From positions 1,665,501 through 1,729,500 of the forward strand of contig NZ_LT840185.1 of NCBI RefSeq assembly GCF_900177405.1: a DNA stretch of 64,000 bases. The letters run 5' to 3'. The position numbers and the translations under genes were made by a program. Shown here piece by piece: positions 45,611 to 55,094 of the stretch. Positions within the stretch are counted from its first letter, which is position 1; every line of letters begins with the position of its first letter. The notes below the pieces were generated by a model. It did no database searches, was not told where the DNA came from, and saw nothing but the letters and a program-made list of their open reading frames with translations. This DNA comes from Allosphingosinicella indica. GTDB lineage: Bacteria > Pseudomonadota > Alphaproteobacteria > Sphingomonadales > Sphingomonadaceae.

Positions 45611-46371
45611 TGGCACCGGAGCAGGGGCAGGAGGCCGCGGCGGAGCGCCGTGGCGGCATTTCGAACAATTGGAGAATGGGTTTGGCCGCAGGATTGGGCG
45701 GGGTGCTGCTGGGCGCCGCCGCGATGGCGCTCGCGCCGGGGGGCGTCGCGACGGGCGACAAGGCGGCGATCGAGAAGATCGTACGCGATTACATCCTCGA
45801 GAATCCCGAGATCATCCAGGAAGCCGCGAGCAAGCTGCACGAGCGTGAGCTGGCCAAGACGGTGGAAGCGAACCGCGCGCTGATCGAGACGCCGTTCGCC
45901 AGCGCCTGGGCGGGCGATGCCAATGGCGATGTCGTGCTGGTCGAATTCTTCGATTATGCCTGCGGCTATTGCCGCAAGAGCGTCGCCGACGTCGACCGGC
46001 TGCTCGCCGAGGACAAGAGGCTGAAGGTGGTGTGGCGCGAACTGCCGGTGCTGGGGCCGGACAGCGTGACCGCGGCGCAGGCGAGCCTGTCGGCGGCGCA
46101 GGGCGGCAAGTTCCGCGCTTTCTACAAGGCGATGTATAATGCGGGGCGCCCGACCACCGAGAATATCGCCGCGGCGCGCAAGGCGTCTGGCGTGACGGCG
46201 CCCGCGGCGCGGGTCAGCCATCAGGCCGAAATCGACAAGAATTACGAGCTCGCACGCGCGATCAACGCCAGCGGCACGCCGACGTTCGTTGTCGGCGACA
46301 AGGTGCTGCAGGGCGCGGTGGGGTATGATGCGCTGAAGGCCGCGGTCGCCGAAGCGCGGGCGAAGAAGTGA
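45610..46371 (+). CDS. DsbA/Com1-like thiol-disulfide oxidoreductase
   Basis: Membrane-anchored thioredoxin-fold protein of 253 residues. A single N-terminal hydrophobic segment (about 24-45) is followed by a helical region (YILENPEIIQEAASKL, typical of the Com1/ScsC-like group) and the thioredoxin domain with YACGYCRKS (CxxC = CGYC) and the cis-proline loop SGTPTFVVGD. Likely forms or isomerises disulfides in the periplasm. Start overlaps the protease stop. Confidence 0.92.
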   Translation: MAPEQGQEAAAERRGGISNNWRMGLAAGLGGVLLGAAAMALAPGGVATGDKAAIEKIVRDYILENPEIIQEAASKLHERELAKTVEANRALIETPFASAWAGDANGDVVLVEFFDYACGYCRKSVADVDRLLAEDKRLKVVWRELPVLGPDSVTAAQASLSAAQGGKFRAFYKAMYNAGRPTTENIAAARKASGVTAPAARVSHQAEIDKNYELARAINASGTPTFVVGDKVLQGAVGYDALKAAVAEARAKK

Positions 46372-46382
46372 TGGTAGAAATC

Positions 46383-46559
46383 CCCCCCCCCTCGAGGGGA
46401 GAGGGATACGGAGACTTGGCAGCTCGCTGCCTAGTCGCAGTTGGGTGAGGGGTGACAGCGTTCGAGGTTACTCGCCACCGCTGTCACCCCTCACCCAGCT
46501 CCGCCTAAGCTCCTGCGTCGCCAAGGCTGCGCAACCCTCTCCCCTCAAGGGGAGAGGGG
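46383..46559. repeat. C-rich palindromic intergenic repeat, copy 2 with nested 19-bp inverted repeat
   Basis: Outer arms CCCCTCGAGGGGAGAGGG and CCCTCTCCCCTCAAGGGGAG enclose a perfect inner inverted repeat, TGGGTGAGGGGTGACAGCG (46442-46460) with its complement at 46479-46497, separated by 18 bases. It fills the whole gap between two convergent genes and touches the rlmE stop codon, so it may serve as a two-way terminator. Confidence 0.8.
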
Positions 46560-47237
46560 CTAGGTTTGTTGCTCTTCGCTACCCTTGAACCCCTGCGCCA
46601 CGACATACCATTCGCTCGATCCCTTGCGGCTGGCGGGGGGCTTGGCGTGCTTCACGGTGGTGAAGGCGCGCTTGAGATCGGCGACGAGCCCGTGGTCGGC
46701 GCCGCCCGCCAGCACCTTGGCGACATAGGCGCCGCCCGGCCGCAGGATTTCGGTAGCGAACAGCAGCCCCGCCTCGACCAGCGCCATGGTGCGGAGGTGA
46801 TCGGTCTGCTGATGGCCGACGGTGTTGGCCGCCATGTCGGAGAGGACGAGATCGGCAGGGCCGCCGAGCGCCTCCTTGAGCAAGTCGGGCGCGGCATCGT
46901 CCATGAAATCCATCTGGAGGATCGCGACGCCGTCGATCGGATCGGTGGGGAGGAGATCGATGCCGACGACCGACGCCTGCGGCAGCCGCTTGCGCACCAC
47001 CTGGCTCCACCCGCCGGGCGCGATGCCGAGATCGACGACGCGCTTCGCGCCCTTCAGGAAGGCGAATTTCTCGTCGAGCTCGATGAGCTTGTAGGCGGCG
47101 CGGCTGCGATAGCCTTCCGCCTTCGCGCGCTTGACGTAGGGGTCGTTGAGCTGGCGCTCCAGCCAGCGCGTCGATGCGATCTTGCGGCCCTTGGCCGTGC
47201 GGACCCGCGTGCGTGGCCCGCTCCCGGCACGGCTCAT
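46560..47237 (-). CDS. rlmE: 23S rRNA (uridine-2552-2'-O)-methyltransferase
   Basis: RrmJ/FtsJ family, 225 residues. SAM site VVDLGIAPGGWSQVV, catalytic Lys region YRSRAAYKLIELDEKF, and LSDMAANTVGHQQTD carry the K-D-K-E set. The N-terminal extension is short and basic as is usual in alphaproteobacteria. ATG 47237 overlaps the ppx stop (ATGA); a longer upstream frame reads out-of-frame ppx sequence. Modifies the ribosomal A loop. Confidence 0.95.
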   Translation of the reverse strand: MSRAGSGPRTRVRTAKGRKIASTRWLERQLNDPYVKRAKAEGYRSRAAYKLIELDEKFAFLKGAKRVVDLGIAPGGWSQVVRKRLPQASVVGIDLLPTDPIDGVAILQMDFMDDAAPDLLKEALGGPADLVLSDMAANTVGHQQTDHLRTMALVEAGLLFATEILRPGGAYVAKVLAGGADHGLVADLKRAFTTVKHAKPPASRKGSSEWYVVAQGFKGSEEQQT

Positions 47238-48292
47238 ATCCGGTGCCCGTCGCGCGCCATCAGCGAGCGGAGGATGCCCTCGCGGATGCCGCGATCGGCA
47301 ACGCCCAGCGTCTTGGCGGGCCAGATGTCCATGATCGCCTCGAGGATGGCGCAACCCGCGACGACGAGGTCGGCGCGATCGGAACCGATGCACGGCAGTT
47401 CGGACCGCTCGGCATGGCTCATCCGCGACATCCGCTCGGAGATGTCGCGCATCGCCGCCGTCGGCACCATCAGCCCGTCGATCGCTTTCCGGTCATAACT
47501 CGGTAGCGCGAGGTGGACGCTGGCGAGCGTGGTGACGGTGCCGCTGGTGCCCATCAGCCTGATGTCAGTCTTGTCCTGCGGCAGCAGCTCGGCGAAGCGG
47601 CGAAAGGCGTGGCGCGCGCGCTCGCGCATCCGGCCGTAGGCGGCGAGCCGCTCCTCGGGGCCGGGAAGATCCTTGCTGTGCGTCTCGCTCTCGGTCAGCG
47701 AGACGACGCCCCACGGCGCGCTCCACCAGCTCTTGATCCGCGGCGTCGCGACGCCGTCTGTGTCGACCAGCACTACCTCGGTCGATCCGCCGCCGATGTC
47801 GAAGATCAGCGCCGGGCCGTCGCCGGGCTCCAGCAGCCGGTGGCAGCCGAGCATGGCGAGCCGCGCTTCCTCTTCGGGCGCGATGATGTCGAGCCGGATG
47901 CCGGTCTCGTTGTGGACGCGCTCGATGAACTTGCGGCCGTTGACCGCGCGGCGGCACGCTTCGGTGGCGACCGAGCGAGCGATCGAGACCTTGCGGCGCC
48001 GCAGCTTGTCGGCGCAGACCGAGAGCGCGCTCAGCGCCCGGTCCATCGCCGCATCGCTGATCCGCCCGCTCGCGGCGAGGCCTTCGCCCAGCCGCACGAC
48101 GCGCGAGAAGGCATCGACCACGACGAAGCCCTGCTCGGCGGGACGCGCCACCAGCAGCCGGCAATTGTTGGTGCCGAGATCGATCGCCCCATAGGTGTGA
48201 CGAGGACTCGTCCGCACCGGGGGGCGGGAGGGGACCGCACCGGCCGCTCCGTTCAGCGGCGTCTGCGGTGCCGTGGCGGCCGTCTGCGCCAT
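47234..48292 (-). CDS. ppx: Exopolyphosphatase/guanosine pentaphosphate phosphatase family protein
   Basis: Ppx/GppA phosphatase, 352 residues. Actin-like ATPase fold with AIDLGTNNCRLLVA, GEGLAASGRIS, EEEARLAML and IFDIGGGSTEVVLVD. It lacks the C-terminal HD-like domain of the longer enzymes, so it is the short form. ATG 48292 gives a 30-residue Ala/Pro leader before the fold; a still longer frame is not supported. Whether it acts on polyphosphate or pppGpp is not decided by the sequence. Coupled to rlmE. Confidence 0.9.
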   Translation of the reverse strand: MAQTAATAPQTPLNGAAGAVPSRPPVRTSPRHTYGAIDLGTNNCRLLVARPAEQGFVVVDAFSRVVRLGEGLAASGRISDAAMDRALSALSVCADKLRRRKVSIARSVATEACRRAVNGRKFIERVHNETGIRLDIIAPEEEARLAMLGCHRLLEPGDGPALIFDIGGGSTEVVLVDTDGVATPRIKSWWSAPWGVVSLTESETHSKDLPGPEERLAAYGRMRERARHAFRRFAELLPQDKTDIRLMGTSGTVTTLASVHLALPSYDRKAIDGLMVPTAAMRDISERMSRMSHAERSELPCIGSDRADLVVAGCAILEAIMDIWPAKTLGVADRGIREGILRSLMARDGHRI

Positions 48293-48434
48293 AGCCCGAA
48301 CTACTCTTATATTTTCGTTTCGGACGGCCGGAGCCGCCCAGTGACTTGCCGCCGAAGGTATAGGCAATGTGTTAAGAGAGCAAGGACGGCCCCCTTGACC
48401 GCCCAAGGCCGCCCGCCTAATTGGCCCGCACCGC

Positions 48435-48508
48435 TGCCCGATCGTCTAATGGTAAGACTACGGACTCTGACTCCGTCAATCGAGGTTCGAATCCTCGTCG
48501 GGCATCCA
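48435..48508 (+). tRNA. tRNA-Gln (anticodon CUG)
   Basis: A 74-base cloverleaf with encoded CCA. Acceptor TGCCCGA pairs with TCGGGCA; D arm GTC-TAATGGTAA-GAC; anticodon arm ACGGA-CTCTGAC-TCCGT with anticodon CTG; T arm CGAGG-TTCGAAT-CCTCG; discriminator T then CCA at 48506-48508. Reads CAG codons. Confidence 0.97.
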
Positions 48509-48593
48509 GACCTCCCTACATCCCCACCCGCATTGCATCCGCTCTCTGCGGCGCTACACCGTTTCGCACCACGCGGAATCGAGGAGAGGATGT

Positions 48594-50261
48594 ATGCGTA
48601 AGCTGGTGCTGGCGGTGATGCTGGCGGGCGTCGCGGCGTGCAACACGAGCCCTGCTAAGGACGAGGCGCCGGCGGCGAAGGCCGACAGCTACGATCTCGA
48701 CGCGCAGCGCGCCAAGATCGCGCGGATCGCGATGGTGCCCAACACGTCGTTCCTGAACGCAGAGGAGAAGCAGGTGGTGAACCTGCTGATCCAGGCGGCG
48801 GGCTATATGGACCAGATTTATCTCCGCCAGCGCTACGCCGACAATCCGCGGCTGCGCGCGGCGATCGCGTCCGGCAACGCGCCGAACCGCGACGCTCTAC
48901 TCGACATGTTCGACCTGCATTACGGCCCGTGGGACACGCTGGAGGAGAACCATCCCTTCTCGGGCACCACGGCGATGCCGGCGGGGGCGGGCTTCTATCC
49001 GGCCGATCTCACCAAGGAAGCGTTCGACACCTATCTCGCGGCGCATCCGGGCGAGAAGGAGGCGCTCACCAGCCCCTATACGGTGGTGACGCGCGACGGC
49101 GACCGGCTGGTCGCGGTGCCGTATAGCGAGGCCTATCGCGAATGGCTCGAGCCGGCGGCGAAGCTGCTCGAACAGGCCGCGCAGACGACGAGCAACGCCA
49201 GCCTCAAGAAATTCCTGACGCTGCGCGCCGCGGCCTTCCGCAGTAACGATTATTATCCTTCGGAGCTGGCCTGGATGGACGTCAAGGGCACGCCGATCGA
49301 GGTCGTGATCGGCCCCTACGAGGTCTACACCGACAATCTTTTCGGCACGAAGACCGCCTATGAGGCCTTCGTGACGGTGATGGACCCGTCGGCGAGCCGC
49401 GAGCTCGACAGGTGGAAGGCGCTGCTGCCGGACATGGAGCGCAACCTTCCGGTCGAGGAGAAATACAAGAATTTCAACCGGCCGTTCGACTCGCCGATCG
49501 TGGTGGCGGATCAGGTCCGCGGCGGCGGCGACAATGTGCCGGGCGTCCAGACGGTCGCCTTCAACCTCCCCAACGACGAGCGGGTGCGCGAGGCGAAGGG
49601 CGCCAAGAAGGTGATCCTCGCCAACGTGCTGGGCGCGAAATACGACCGCATCCTGGCGCCGATGGCGGGGCAGGTGCTGGTCGCCGATCAGGCCAAGCTC
49701 GTCTCCAAGAAATATATGACCGAGGAGACGCTGTTCCACGAGCTGTCGCACAGTCTGGGGCCGGGGACGATCACGCTCGACGGCCGAAAGACGACGGTCA
49801 ACGCCGAGCTGAAGGATCAATATTCCGCCATCGAGGAGGCCAAGGCGGACGTGATGGGGGTCTACAACATCCTCTTCATGATGCGGCAGGGCCAACTTCC
49901 CGCGGCGGAGCGCGAGGCGGCGCTCGCCACCTATTTCGCGGGCATCTTCCGCGCCGTCCGTTTCGGCATCGACGAGGCGCATGGGCGCGGCGCGGCGATG
50001 CAATATGAGTATCTGCGCGGCAAGGGCGCATTCGAATGGGTGCCCGAGGACGAGCGCTTCCGCGTCAACTTCGACCGGATGGAGGCGGGCATCCGCGATC
50101 TCGTCGCCGATCTCGTGCGGCTGCAGGGCAATGGCGATTATGCCGGGACGAAGACCTTCTTCGACCGGCTCGCCAAGCTCGATCCGAACGCCCGCACGGT
50201 GCTGGCGCGGACCGGCGACATACCGGTCGACATCCAGCCGGAATATCCGGCGAAGATCTAG
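48594..50261 (+). CDS. M49-like (dipeptidyl-peptidase III family) lipoprotein metallopeptidase
   Basis: Exported peptidase of 555 residues. Signal with lipobox (LAGVAAC, Cys near 16). Metal site: LFHELSHSLGPG, then about 55 residues on, SAIEEAKADVMG. DPP III enzymes have a longer HEXXGH motif and EECRAE; here the first is a plain HEXXH (HELSH) and the second EEAKAD, so this is a diverged branch. Overall length and layout (MVPNTSFLNAEEKQVV, GPYEVYTD) match the bacterial DPP III-like group. Probably releases dipeptides at the cell envelope. Convergent with the M42 peptidase gene, overlapping by four bases. Confidence 0.85.
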   Translation: MRKLVLAVMLAGVAACNTSPAKDEAPAAKADSYDLDAQRAKIARIAMVPNTSFLNAEEKQVVNLLIQAAGYMDQIYLRQRYADNPRLRAAIASGNAPNRDALLDMFDLHYGPWDTLEENHPFSGTTAMPAGAGFYPADLTKEAFDTYLAAHPGEKEALTSPYTVVTRDGDRLVAVPYSEAYREWLEPAAKLLEQAAQTTSNASLKKFLTLRAAAFRSNDYYPSELAWMDVKGTPIEVVIGPYEVYTDNLFGTKTAYEAFVTVMDPSASRELDRWKALLPDMERNLPVEEKYKNFNRPFDSPIVVADQVRGGGDNVPGVQTVAFNLPNDERVREAKGAKKVILANVLGAKYDRILAPMAGQVLVADQAKLVSKKYMTEETLFHELSHSLGPGTITLDGRKTTVNAELKDQYSAIEEAKADVMGVYNILFMMRQGQLPAAEREAALATYFAGIFRAVRFGIDEAHGRGAAMQYEYLRGKGAFEWVPEDERFRVNFDRMEAGIRDLVADLVRLQGNGDYAGTKTFFDRLAKLDPNARTVLARTGDIPVDIQPEYPAKI

Positions 50262-51406
50262 TCGCCCTGCGGCACCGCGTCGGCCATCGGCGCGGGGTCG
50301 CTCGGCTGGCTGGTAAAGCCGTGCATGTCCGCAAGCTCCGCCGCGTCGCGGCCGATCTCGACTGCGCTCATCGCATAGCGGACGGTGAGCTCCGCGATCG
50401 AGGTGAGCGCGTGGAGGTGGATGCGCTCGTAGCCGTGGCTCGCATCGACGCCGAAGGTGATGAGCGCAGTGCGCACGTCCGCGCCGCCCTCCAGCGCGGA
50501 GGCGCTGTCGGAGCGGTAGTAGCGGAACACGTCGCGCTGGTGGCGAATGCCGCCCTCCTCGCACAGCCGGATGAGCTTGCGGGTGAGGTGATAGTCGAAC
50601 GGACCGACCTGATCGGCCATGCAGATGGTCACGCCGAACTCGCTGCTGTTCTGCCCCTCGGCGGTGGTGCCGTTGTCGATCGAGACCATCGCCGCGACAT
50701 CGTCGAGCAGCACCGACGAGGCGCCCGAGCCGACTTCCTCGGCAATAGTGAAGATGAAGTGGATGTCGACGGGTGTCTCGACGCCCGCGTCCTGCATCGC
50801 CTTCATCGCCGCCATCATCGCGGCGCAGCCCGCCTTGTCGTCGAGCTGGCGCGAGACGATGAAGCCATTGTCGAGAAATTCGGTGCCGGTATCGATCGCC
50901 ACGAAATCGCCGATGCGCAGGCCAAGCGCAGCAGCCTCGGCTTGGTTGAAGCTTTCCGCATCGACGCGGACTTCGACATGCGGCCAGCCGGCGGGCTGGG
51001 TGTCCACCTCGTCGTTGAAGGTGTGACCGGAGGCCTTCAGCGGCAGGATCGTGCCGCGCAGCGACCCGTCGTCGGTGTAGATGGTACAGCGGCAGTATTC
51101 GGCCGCGCGCGCCGCCCAGGTGCCGATCGGCACCAGCTCCAGCCGGCCGGTCTCCTTAATCCGCTTCACCGTCGCGCCGAGCGTGTCGAGATGCGCGACG
51201 ATGGCGCGCGCGCCTTCGGTCTGTTTGCCCTTGTAGCAGGCGAGGATCGCCCCGCGGCGCGTCACCTGATGGCCCATGCCGATCCGCGCCAGCTCCTCCG
51301 TCACGTGGCGGACGACGTTGTCGGTGTAACCGGTGGGGCTCGGGATCGCGAGCAGCGCGGCGAGCTGGGCCTTGAGATATTCGGGATCGATCTCGGGAAA
51401 GGTCAT
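50258..51406 (-). CDS. M42-family peptidase of the NAGGN osmoprotectant system
   Basis: Metallopeptidase of 382 residues. Metal and catalytic positions: IVAHLDTLGATV (His), LDDKAGCAAMMAA (bridging Asp), TIAEEVGSGAS (Glu), SIDNGTTAEG (Asp) and, late, a His in DASHGYERIH. Always third in asnO-ngg-peptidase operons, where it may break down N-acetylglutaminylglutamine amide when osmotic stress ends; the exact role is not established. Overlaps ngg by four bases. Confidence 0.92.
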   Translation of the reverse strand: MTFPEIDPEYLKAQLAALLAIPSPTGYTDNVVRHVTEELARIGMGHQVTRRGAILACYKGKQTEGARAIVAHLDTLGATVKRIKETGRLELVPIGTWAARAAEYCRCTIYTDDGSLRGTILPLKASGHTFNDEVDTQPAGWPHVEVRVDAESFNQAEAAALGLRIGDFVAIDTGTEFLDNGFIVSRQLDDKAGCAAMMAAMKAMQDAGVETPVDIHFIFTIAEEVGSGASSVLLDDVAAMVSIDNGTTAEGQNSSEFGVTICMADQVGPFDYHLTRKLIRLCEEGGIRHQRDVFRYYRSDSASALEGGADVRTALITFGVDASHGYERIHLHALTSIAELTVRYAMSAVEIGRDAAELADMHGFTSQPSDPAPMADAVPQGD

Positions 51407-53163
51407 GCGGTCTTCCGTCGGCGGGCGGCCCGGGCGGATGCGGGCATGGTCATGGGGAACAGCAAGTCGATGAACGCCTGCGCGGTGGGTTGGGGTTCAT
51501 GGTTGGCAAGGCCGGGGCGCTCGTTGGCTTCGATGAAGACATAATCGGGCCGCGTCGGATCGGGGACGACGAAGTCGATGCCGCACACCGGGATGTCGAT
51601 CGCGCGGGTGGCGCGGATCGCAGCGTCGACCAGTTGCGGATGGACGATCGCGGTGACGTCGTGAATCGTGCCGCCGGTGTGGAGGTTCGCGGCCTTGCGC
51701 ACCGCGAAGTTCGCGCCTTCGGGAGGGATGTCGCCGAGGGCATAGCCGGCCTTGCCGACGCAGCGCTCGGTCTCGCCGTCAAGCGGGATGGTGGATTCGC
51801 CGCCGGTCGCGGCCTCGCGGCGGCGGCTCTGGCGGGCGATGAGATCGCGCACCGTATCGCGGCCGTTGCCGACCACCTCGGCTGGGCGGCGGACCGCGGC
51901 GGCAACGAGCTTATGGCCGATCACAACGAGGCGTAGATCGTCTCCCGGATGATAGCTTTCGACGATCACGCGGTCCGACAATGCGGCGGCGCGGTCAATC
52001 GCGGCTTCGGCATCCTCAACCGTCTCGAGATCGACGGCGACGCCGCGCCCCTGCTCGCCGCGTGCCGGCTTCACCACGAGCGATCCGTGGGTGTCGAGCA
52101 GCGCCTTCACGGCATCTGTGTCCGCGGCCTCGACCTGCTCCGGCACCGCGACGCCGGCTTCGGCGACAATGCGGCGGGTCAGCGCCTTGTCGTCGCAGAC
52201 GGAGAGCGCGACCGCGCTGGTCAGTTCGGACAGGCTCTCGCGACAGCGGACGCTGCGCCCGCCGGAGGAGAGCCGGAAGAGCCCACCCGGCGCGTCGAGT
52301 ACCTCGACGCCGATGCCGCGGCGCCGCGCCTCGTTTACAATGATCCGCGCATAGGGGTTCATCGCCTCGGCCGGATCCTCGCCGACGAACAGCCGCTCGT
52401 TGATCGGGTTGCGGCGCTTGACCGTGAAGGTCTGCAGCCGGACGAAGCCGAGCTTCTCGTAAAGCGCAATCGCGCCGTCATTGTCGTGGAGGACGGAGAG
52501 ATCCATGAATGCCGCGCCGCGCGCCTGGAAATGCTCGGCCAGCCAGCGGACCAGCGCCTCGCCGACGCCCGCCTGCGCGGTTTGCGGATCGACCGCGAGG
52601 CACCAGAGCGATGAGCCGCCCAGCGGATCGCCCGCGGCGCGGCGATGATCGACGCCGGTGACGGTGCCGATCACCGCGCCGGTCTCACTGTCCTCGGCGA
52701 CGAAATAGGTGAGCGCGCGCCGCTCGTCGCCGCCGCGGCGGTCGAAAAAGTCGGGGCGCACCTGGACCATGTTGTTAAGCGCGTAGATGCGGTTGACCGC
52801 GTCGGCATCCGCTTCGCCCGCCATCCGCCGGATGAGGAAGCCCGAGGGCCGCCGCCGCGCGGGGCGATAGGTCGATAGATCGAGCCGGTAGGTGTGCGAG
52901 GGATCGAGGAACAGCTCGGTCGGCGCGCGCGCGATGACGACGTGCGGATCGCCAACATAGATGGCGATGTCGCGCTGGTCCGGCCCCTCGGCGCGGATCT
53001 CGGAGACGAGCGCGTCGGTATCGGCAAAGCTGTTGGCGAAGAGCAGCCGGCCCCAGCCGCAATCGACCACGGCGTTGGGCTCGGGCGCGTCGCCGCGCAG
53101 GTAGCGGTCGCGGTTGTGCGCACGTTCGAGCCGCGCCTCGCTCCGCCCCTGGTTGCGGCGCAT
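51403..53163 (-). CDS. ngg: N-acetylglutaminylglutamine synthetase
   Basis: Two-domain enzyme of 586 residues. The N-terminal part (about 100-280) is a GNAT acetyltransferase (LWCLAVDPQTAQAGVGEALV, LHDNDGAIALYEKLGF); the C-terminal part is an ATP-grasp ligase (SLVVKPARGEQGRGVAVDL, FIEANERPGL). Together they acetylate glutamine and join a second glutamine. ATG 53163 overlaps the asnO stop; longer frames only read antisense to asnO. Middle gene of the NAGGN operon. Confidence 0.94.
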   Translation of the reverse strand: MRRNQGRSEARLERAHNRDRYLRGDAPEPNAVVDCGWGRLLFANSFADTDALVSEIRAEGPDQRDIAIYVGDPHVVIARAPTELFLDPSHTYRLDLSTYRPARRRPSGFLIRRMAGEADADAVNRIYALNNMVQVRPDFFDRRGGDERRALTYFVAEDSETGAVIGTVTGVDHRRAAGDPLGGSSLWCLAVDPQTAQAGVGEALVRWLAEHFQARGAAFMDLSVLHDNDGAIALYEKLGFVRLQTFTVKRRNPINERLFVGEDPAEAMNPYARIIVNEARRRGIGVEVLDAPGGLFRLSSGGRSVRCRESLSELTSAVALSVCDDKALTRRIVAEAGVAVPEQVEAADTDAVKALLDTHGSLVVKPARGEQGRGVAVDLETVEDAEAAIDRAAALSDRVIVESYHPGDDLRLVVIGHKLVAAAVRRPAEVVGNGRDTVRDLIARQSRRREAATGGESTIPLDGETERCVGKAGYALGDIPPEGANFAVRKAANLHTGGTIHDVTAIVHPQLVDAAIRATRAIDIPVCGIDFVVPDPTRPDYVFIEANERPGLANHEPQPTAQAFIDLLFPMTMPASARAARRRKTA

Positions 53164-54932
53164 CAGCCGACGCCCTGCTGCTGGAGCCAGAGTTCGAGAA
53201 GGCCGACCTGCCACAGTTCCGATCCGCGCAGCGGCGTGATGTGGCCGGTGGGATCGGCGAACAGCGTGTCGAGCCATTCGGTCTCGAACAGGCCGCGGTC
53301 CTTGGCGGCGCGGCTCGTCAGCGCGTCGCGGACCAGATCGAGATAGGGGCCGTCGATATATTTGAGCGCGGGGACCGGGAAATAGCCTTTGGGCCGGTCG
53401 ATCACTTCGGACGGGATCACCGTGCGCGCGACGTCCTTCAAGATGCCCTTGCCGCCGTCGGCGAGCTTGAGTGCGGACGGGATCTGCGCGGCAAGCTCGG
53501 CGAGTTCGTGGTCGAGAAAGGGGACGCGCGCCTCCAGCCCCCAGGCCATCGTCATATTGTCGACGCGTTTCACCGGATCGTCGACCAGCATCACCAAACT
53601 GTCGAGCCGGAGCGCCTTGTCGACCGGATCGCCGGCGCCTGCCATCGCGAAATGATCGCGGGCGAAGGCGCGCGGCATCAGCGCCGCCTCGCGCCAGTCG
53701 CCGCCGAGCTGCGCGCGGAGCGTCTCGGCATCGCGATCGAAGAAGGCACCGGAGTAAGCCGCGAGCGGATCGCTGGCGCCGGCGAGCGGCGGATACCAGT
53801 GATAGCCGCCGAATATCTCGTCCGCGCCCTGGCCCGACTGGACCACTTTGATGTGCTTCGCGACCTCGCGCGAGAGCAGGTAGAAGCCGATATTGTCGTA
53901 GCTCACCATCGGCTCGGACATCGCGCCGATCGCGCCGGGCAGCTCGCGCAGCAGATCGCCCGAGGGGACGAAGAGCTGGTGGTGATCGGTCGCATAATGG
54001 CGCGCGATGAGATCGGAATAATGGAATTCGTCGCCCTTCTCGCCATGCGCTTCCTCGAAGCCGATCGAGAAGGTGGCAAGGCCGTGCTGGCCCATCTCGG
54101 CGAGCAGCCCGACGATCAGGCTGGAATCGACGCCGCCGGAAAGCAGCACGCCGACCGGCACGTCGGCGACCATGCGGCGCGCGACGGCGGTGCGCAGCGA
54201 CGCGAGCAGTGCTTCGCGCCATTCGCCGGCGTCGCGCGGCCGGTCGGTGCCGAAGCCCAGCGTCCAGTAGCTCTTCTCGCTGGAGCTGCCGTCCGGCTCG
54301 ATGGTGCGGATCGTCGCGGGGGCGAGCTTGCGGACGCCCTTGAGGATCGTCCAGGGCGGCGGCACCACCGCATGCCAGCTCATGTAGAAGGCAAGCGCCT
54401 CGGGATCGACCGACGTATCGAGGTCGCCTGCTGCGACGAGCGCCGGCAGGGTCGAGGCGAAGCGGAAACGGCCGGAGGTTTCCGCATAGTAGAGCGGCTT
54501 GATGCCGAAGCGATCGCGGACCAGCGATACGCGCCCGCTGTCGCGCTCGTGGATCGCAAAGGCGAACATGCCATGGAGCCGCTCGACCGATTTCGGCCCC
54601 CAGGCGTGCCAGGCCTTGAGGATCACCTCGGTGTCGCCGCCCGAGAAGAACCGATAGCCCGCGTCCTCGAGCTCCTGGCGGAGTTCGCGATAATTGTAGA
54701 TGCAGCCGTTGAAGACCAGCGACAGCCCGAGATCGGGATCGGTGATTGGCTGGTCCGACTTGTTGGACAGGTCGATGATCTTCAGGCGCCGGTGGCCGAG
54801 GCCGACCGGACCGCGCAGCAGCATCCCGCCGGCATCGGGCCCGCGGGGCACTTCGCTTTCCATCATCCGGGCGATCGCCGCGGCATCCGCGGCTTCACCG
54901 TCAAATCTGATTTCGCCCGCTATCCCGCACAT
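53163..54932 (-). CDS. asnO: N-acetylglutaminylglutamine amidotransferase (asparagine synthetase-like)
   Basis: Class II glutamine amidotransferase of 589 residues. Nucleophile Cys2 (MCGIAGEIRFDG), glutaminase loop NGCIYNYRELR and GGDTEVIL, then the synthetase domain with the ATP-pyrophosphatase motif VLLSGGVDSSLIVGL. It amidates the acetylated dipeptide to NAGGN, a compatible solute. First gene of the operon; a candidate housekeeping promoter lies 46-73 bases upstream. Confidence 0.94.
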   Translation of the reverse strand: MCGIAGEIRFDGEAADAAAIARMMESEVPRGPDAGGMLLRGPVGLGHRRLKIIDLSNKSDQPITDPDLGLSLVFNGCIYNYRELRQELEDAGYRFFSGGDTEVILKAWHAWGPKSVERLHGMFAFAIHERDSGRVSLVRDRFGIKPLYYAETSGRFRFASTLPALVAAGDLDTSVDPEALAFYMSWHAVVPPPWTILKGVRKLAPATIRTIEPDGSSSEKSYWTLGFGTDRPRDAGEWREALLASLRTAVARRMVADVPVGVLLSGGVDSSLIVGLLAEMGQHGLATFSIGFEEAHGEKGDEFHYSDLIARHYATDHHQLFVPSGDLLRELPGAIGAMSEPMVSYDNIGFYLLSREVAKHIKVVQSGQGADEIFGGYHWYPPLAGASDPLAAYSGAFFDRDAETLRAQLGGDWREAALMPRAFARDHFAMAGAGDPVDKALRLDSLVMLVDDPVKRVDNMTMAWGLEARVPFLDHELAELAAQIPSALKLADGGKGILKDVARTVIPSEVIDRPKGYFPVPALKYIDGPYLDLVRDALTSRAAKDRGLFETEWLDTLFADPTGHITPLRGSELWQVGLLELWLQQQGVG

Positions 54933-54977
54933 GAGGACGCGGCCTTCTCGGCATGAATTCCGTAAGGCATGGCCTAG

Positions 54978-55005
54978 ACACTAGGGTCCAAGGCCGTGGT
55001 TTCAA
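54978..55005 (-). promoter_or_regulatory. Candidate asnO promoter
   Basis: On the minus strand TTGAAA (55005-55000), a 16-base spacer and TAGTGT (54983-54978) resemble a housekeeping promoter ahead of the NAGGN operon. Overlapping short inverted repeats (CCAAGG / CCTTGG, GGCCTAG) may bind a regulator. Weak evidence. Confidence 0.3.
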
Positions 55006-55094
55006 CCCTTGGCGGCCGATCCGCGCAGGCAAAATGGGCGTTCGATGGCCAGAATATCGCGGCATTACTGACATGGATCAGCTTTCGCCGTCGT

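Noticed and set aside
46383-46559. CRISPR-like array
   Set aside because: The repeats here and at 32044 and 56333 are single palindromes with nested arms, without regularly spaced direct repeats.
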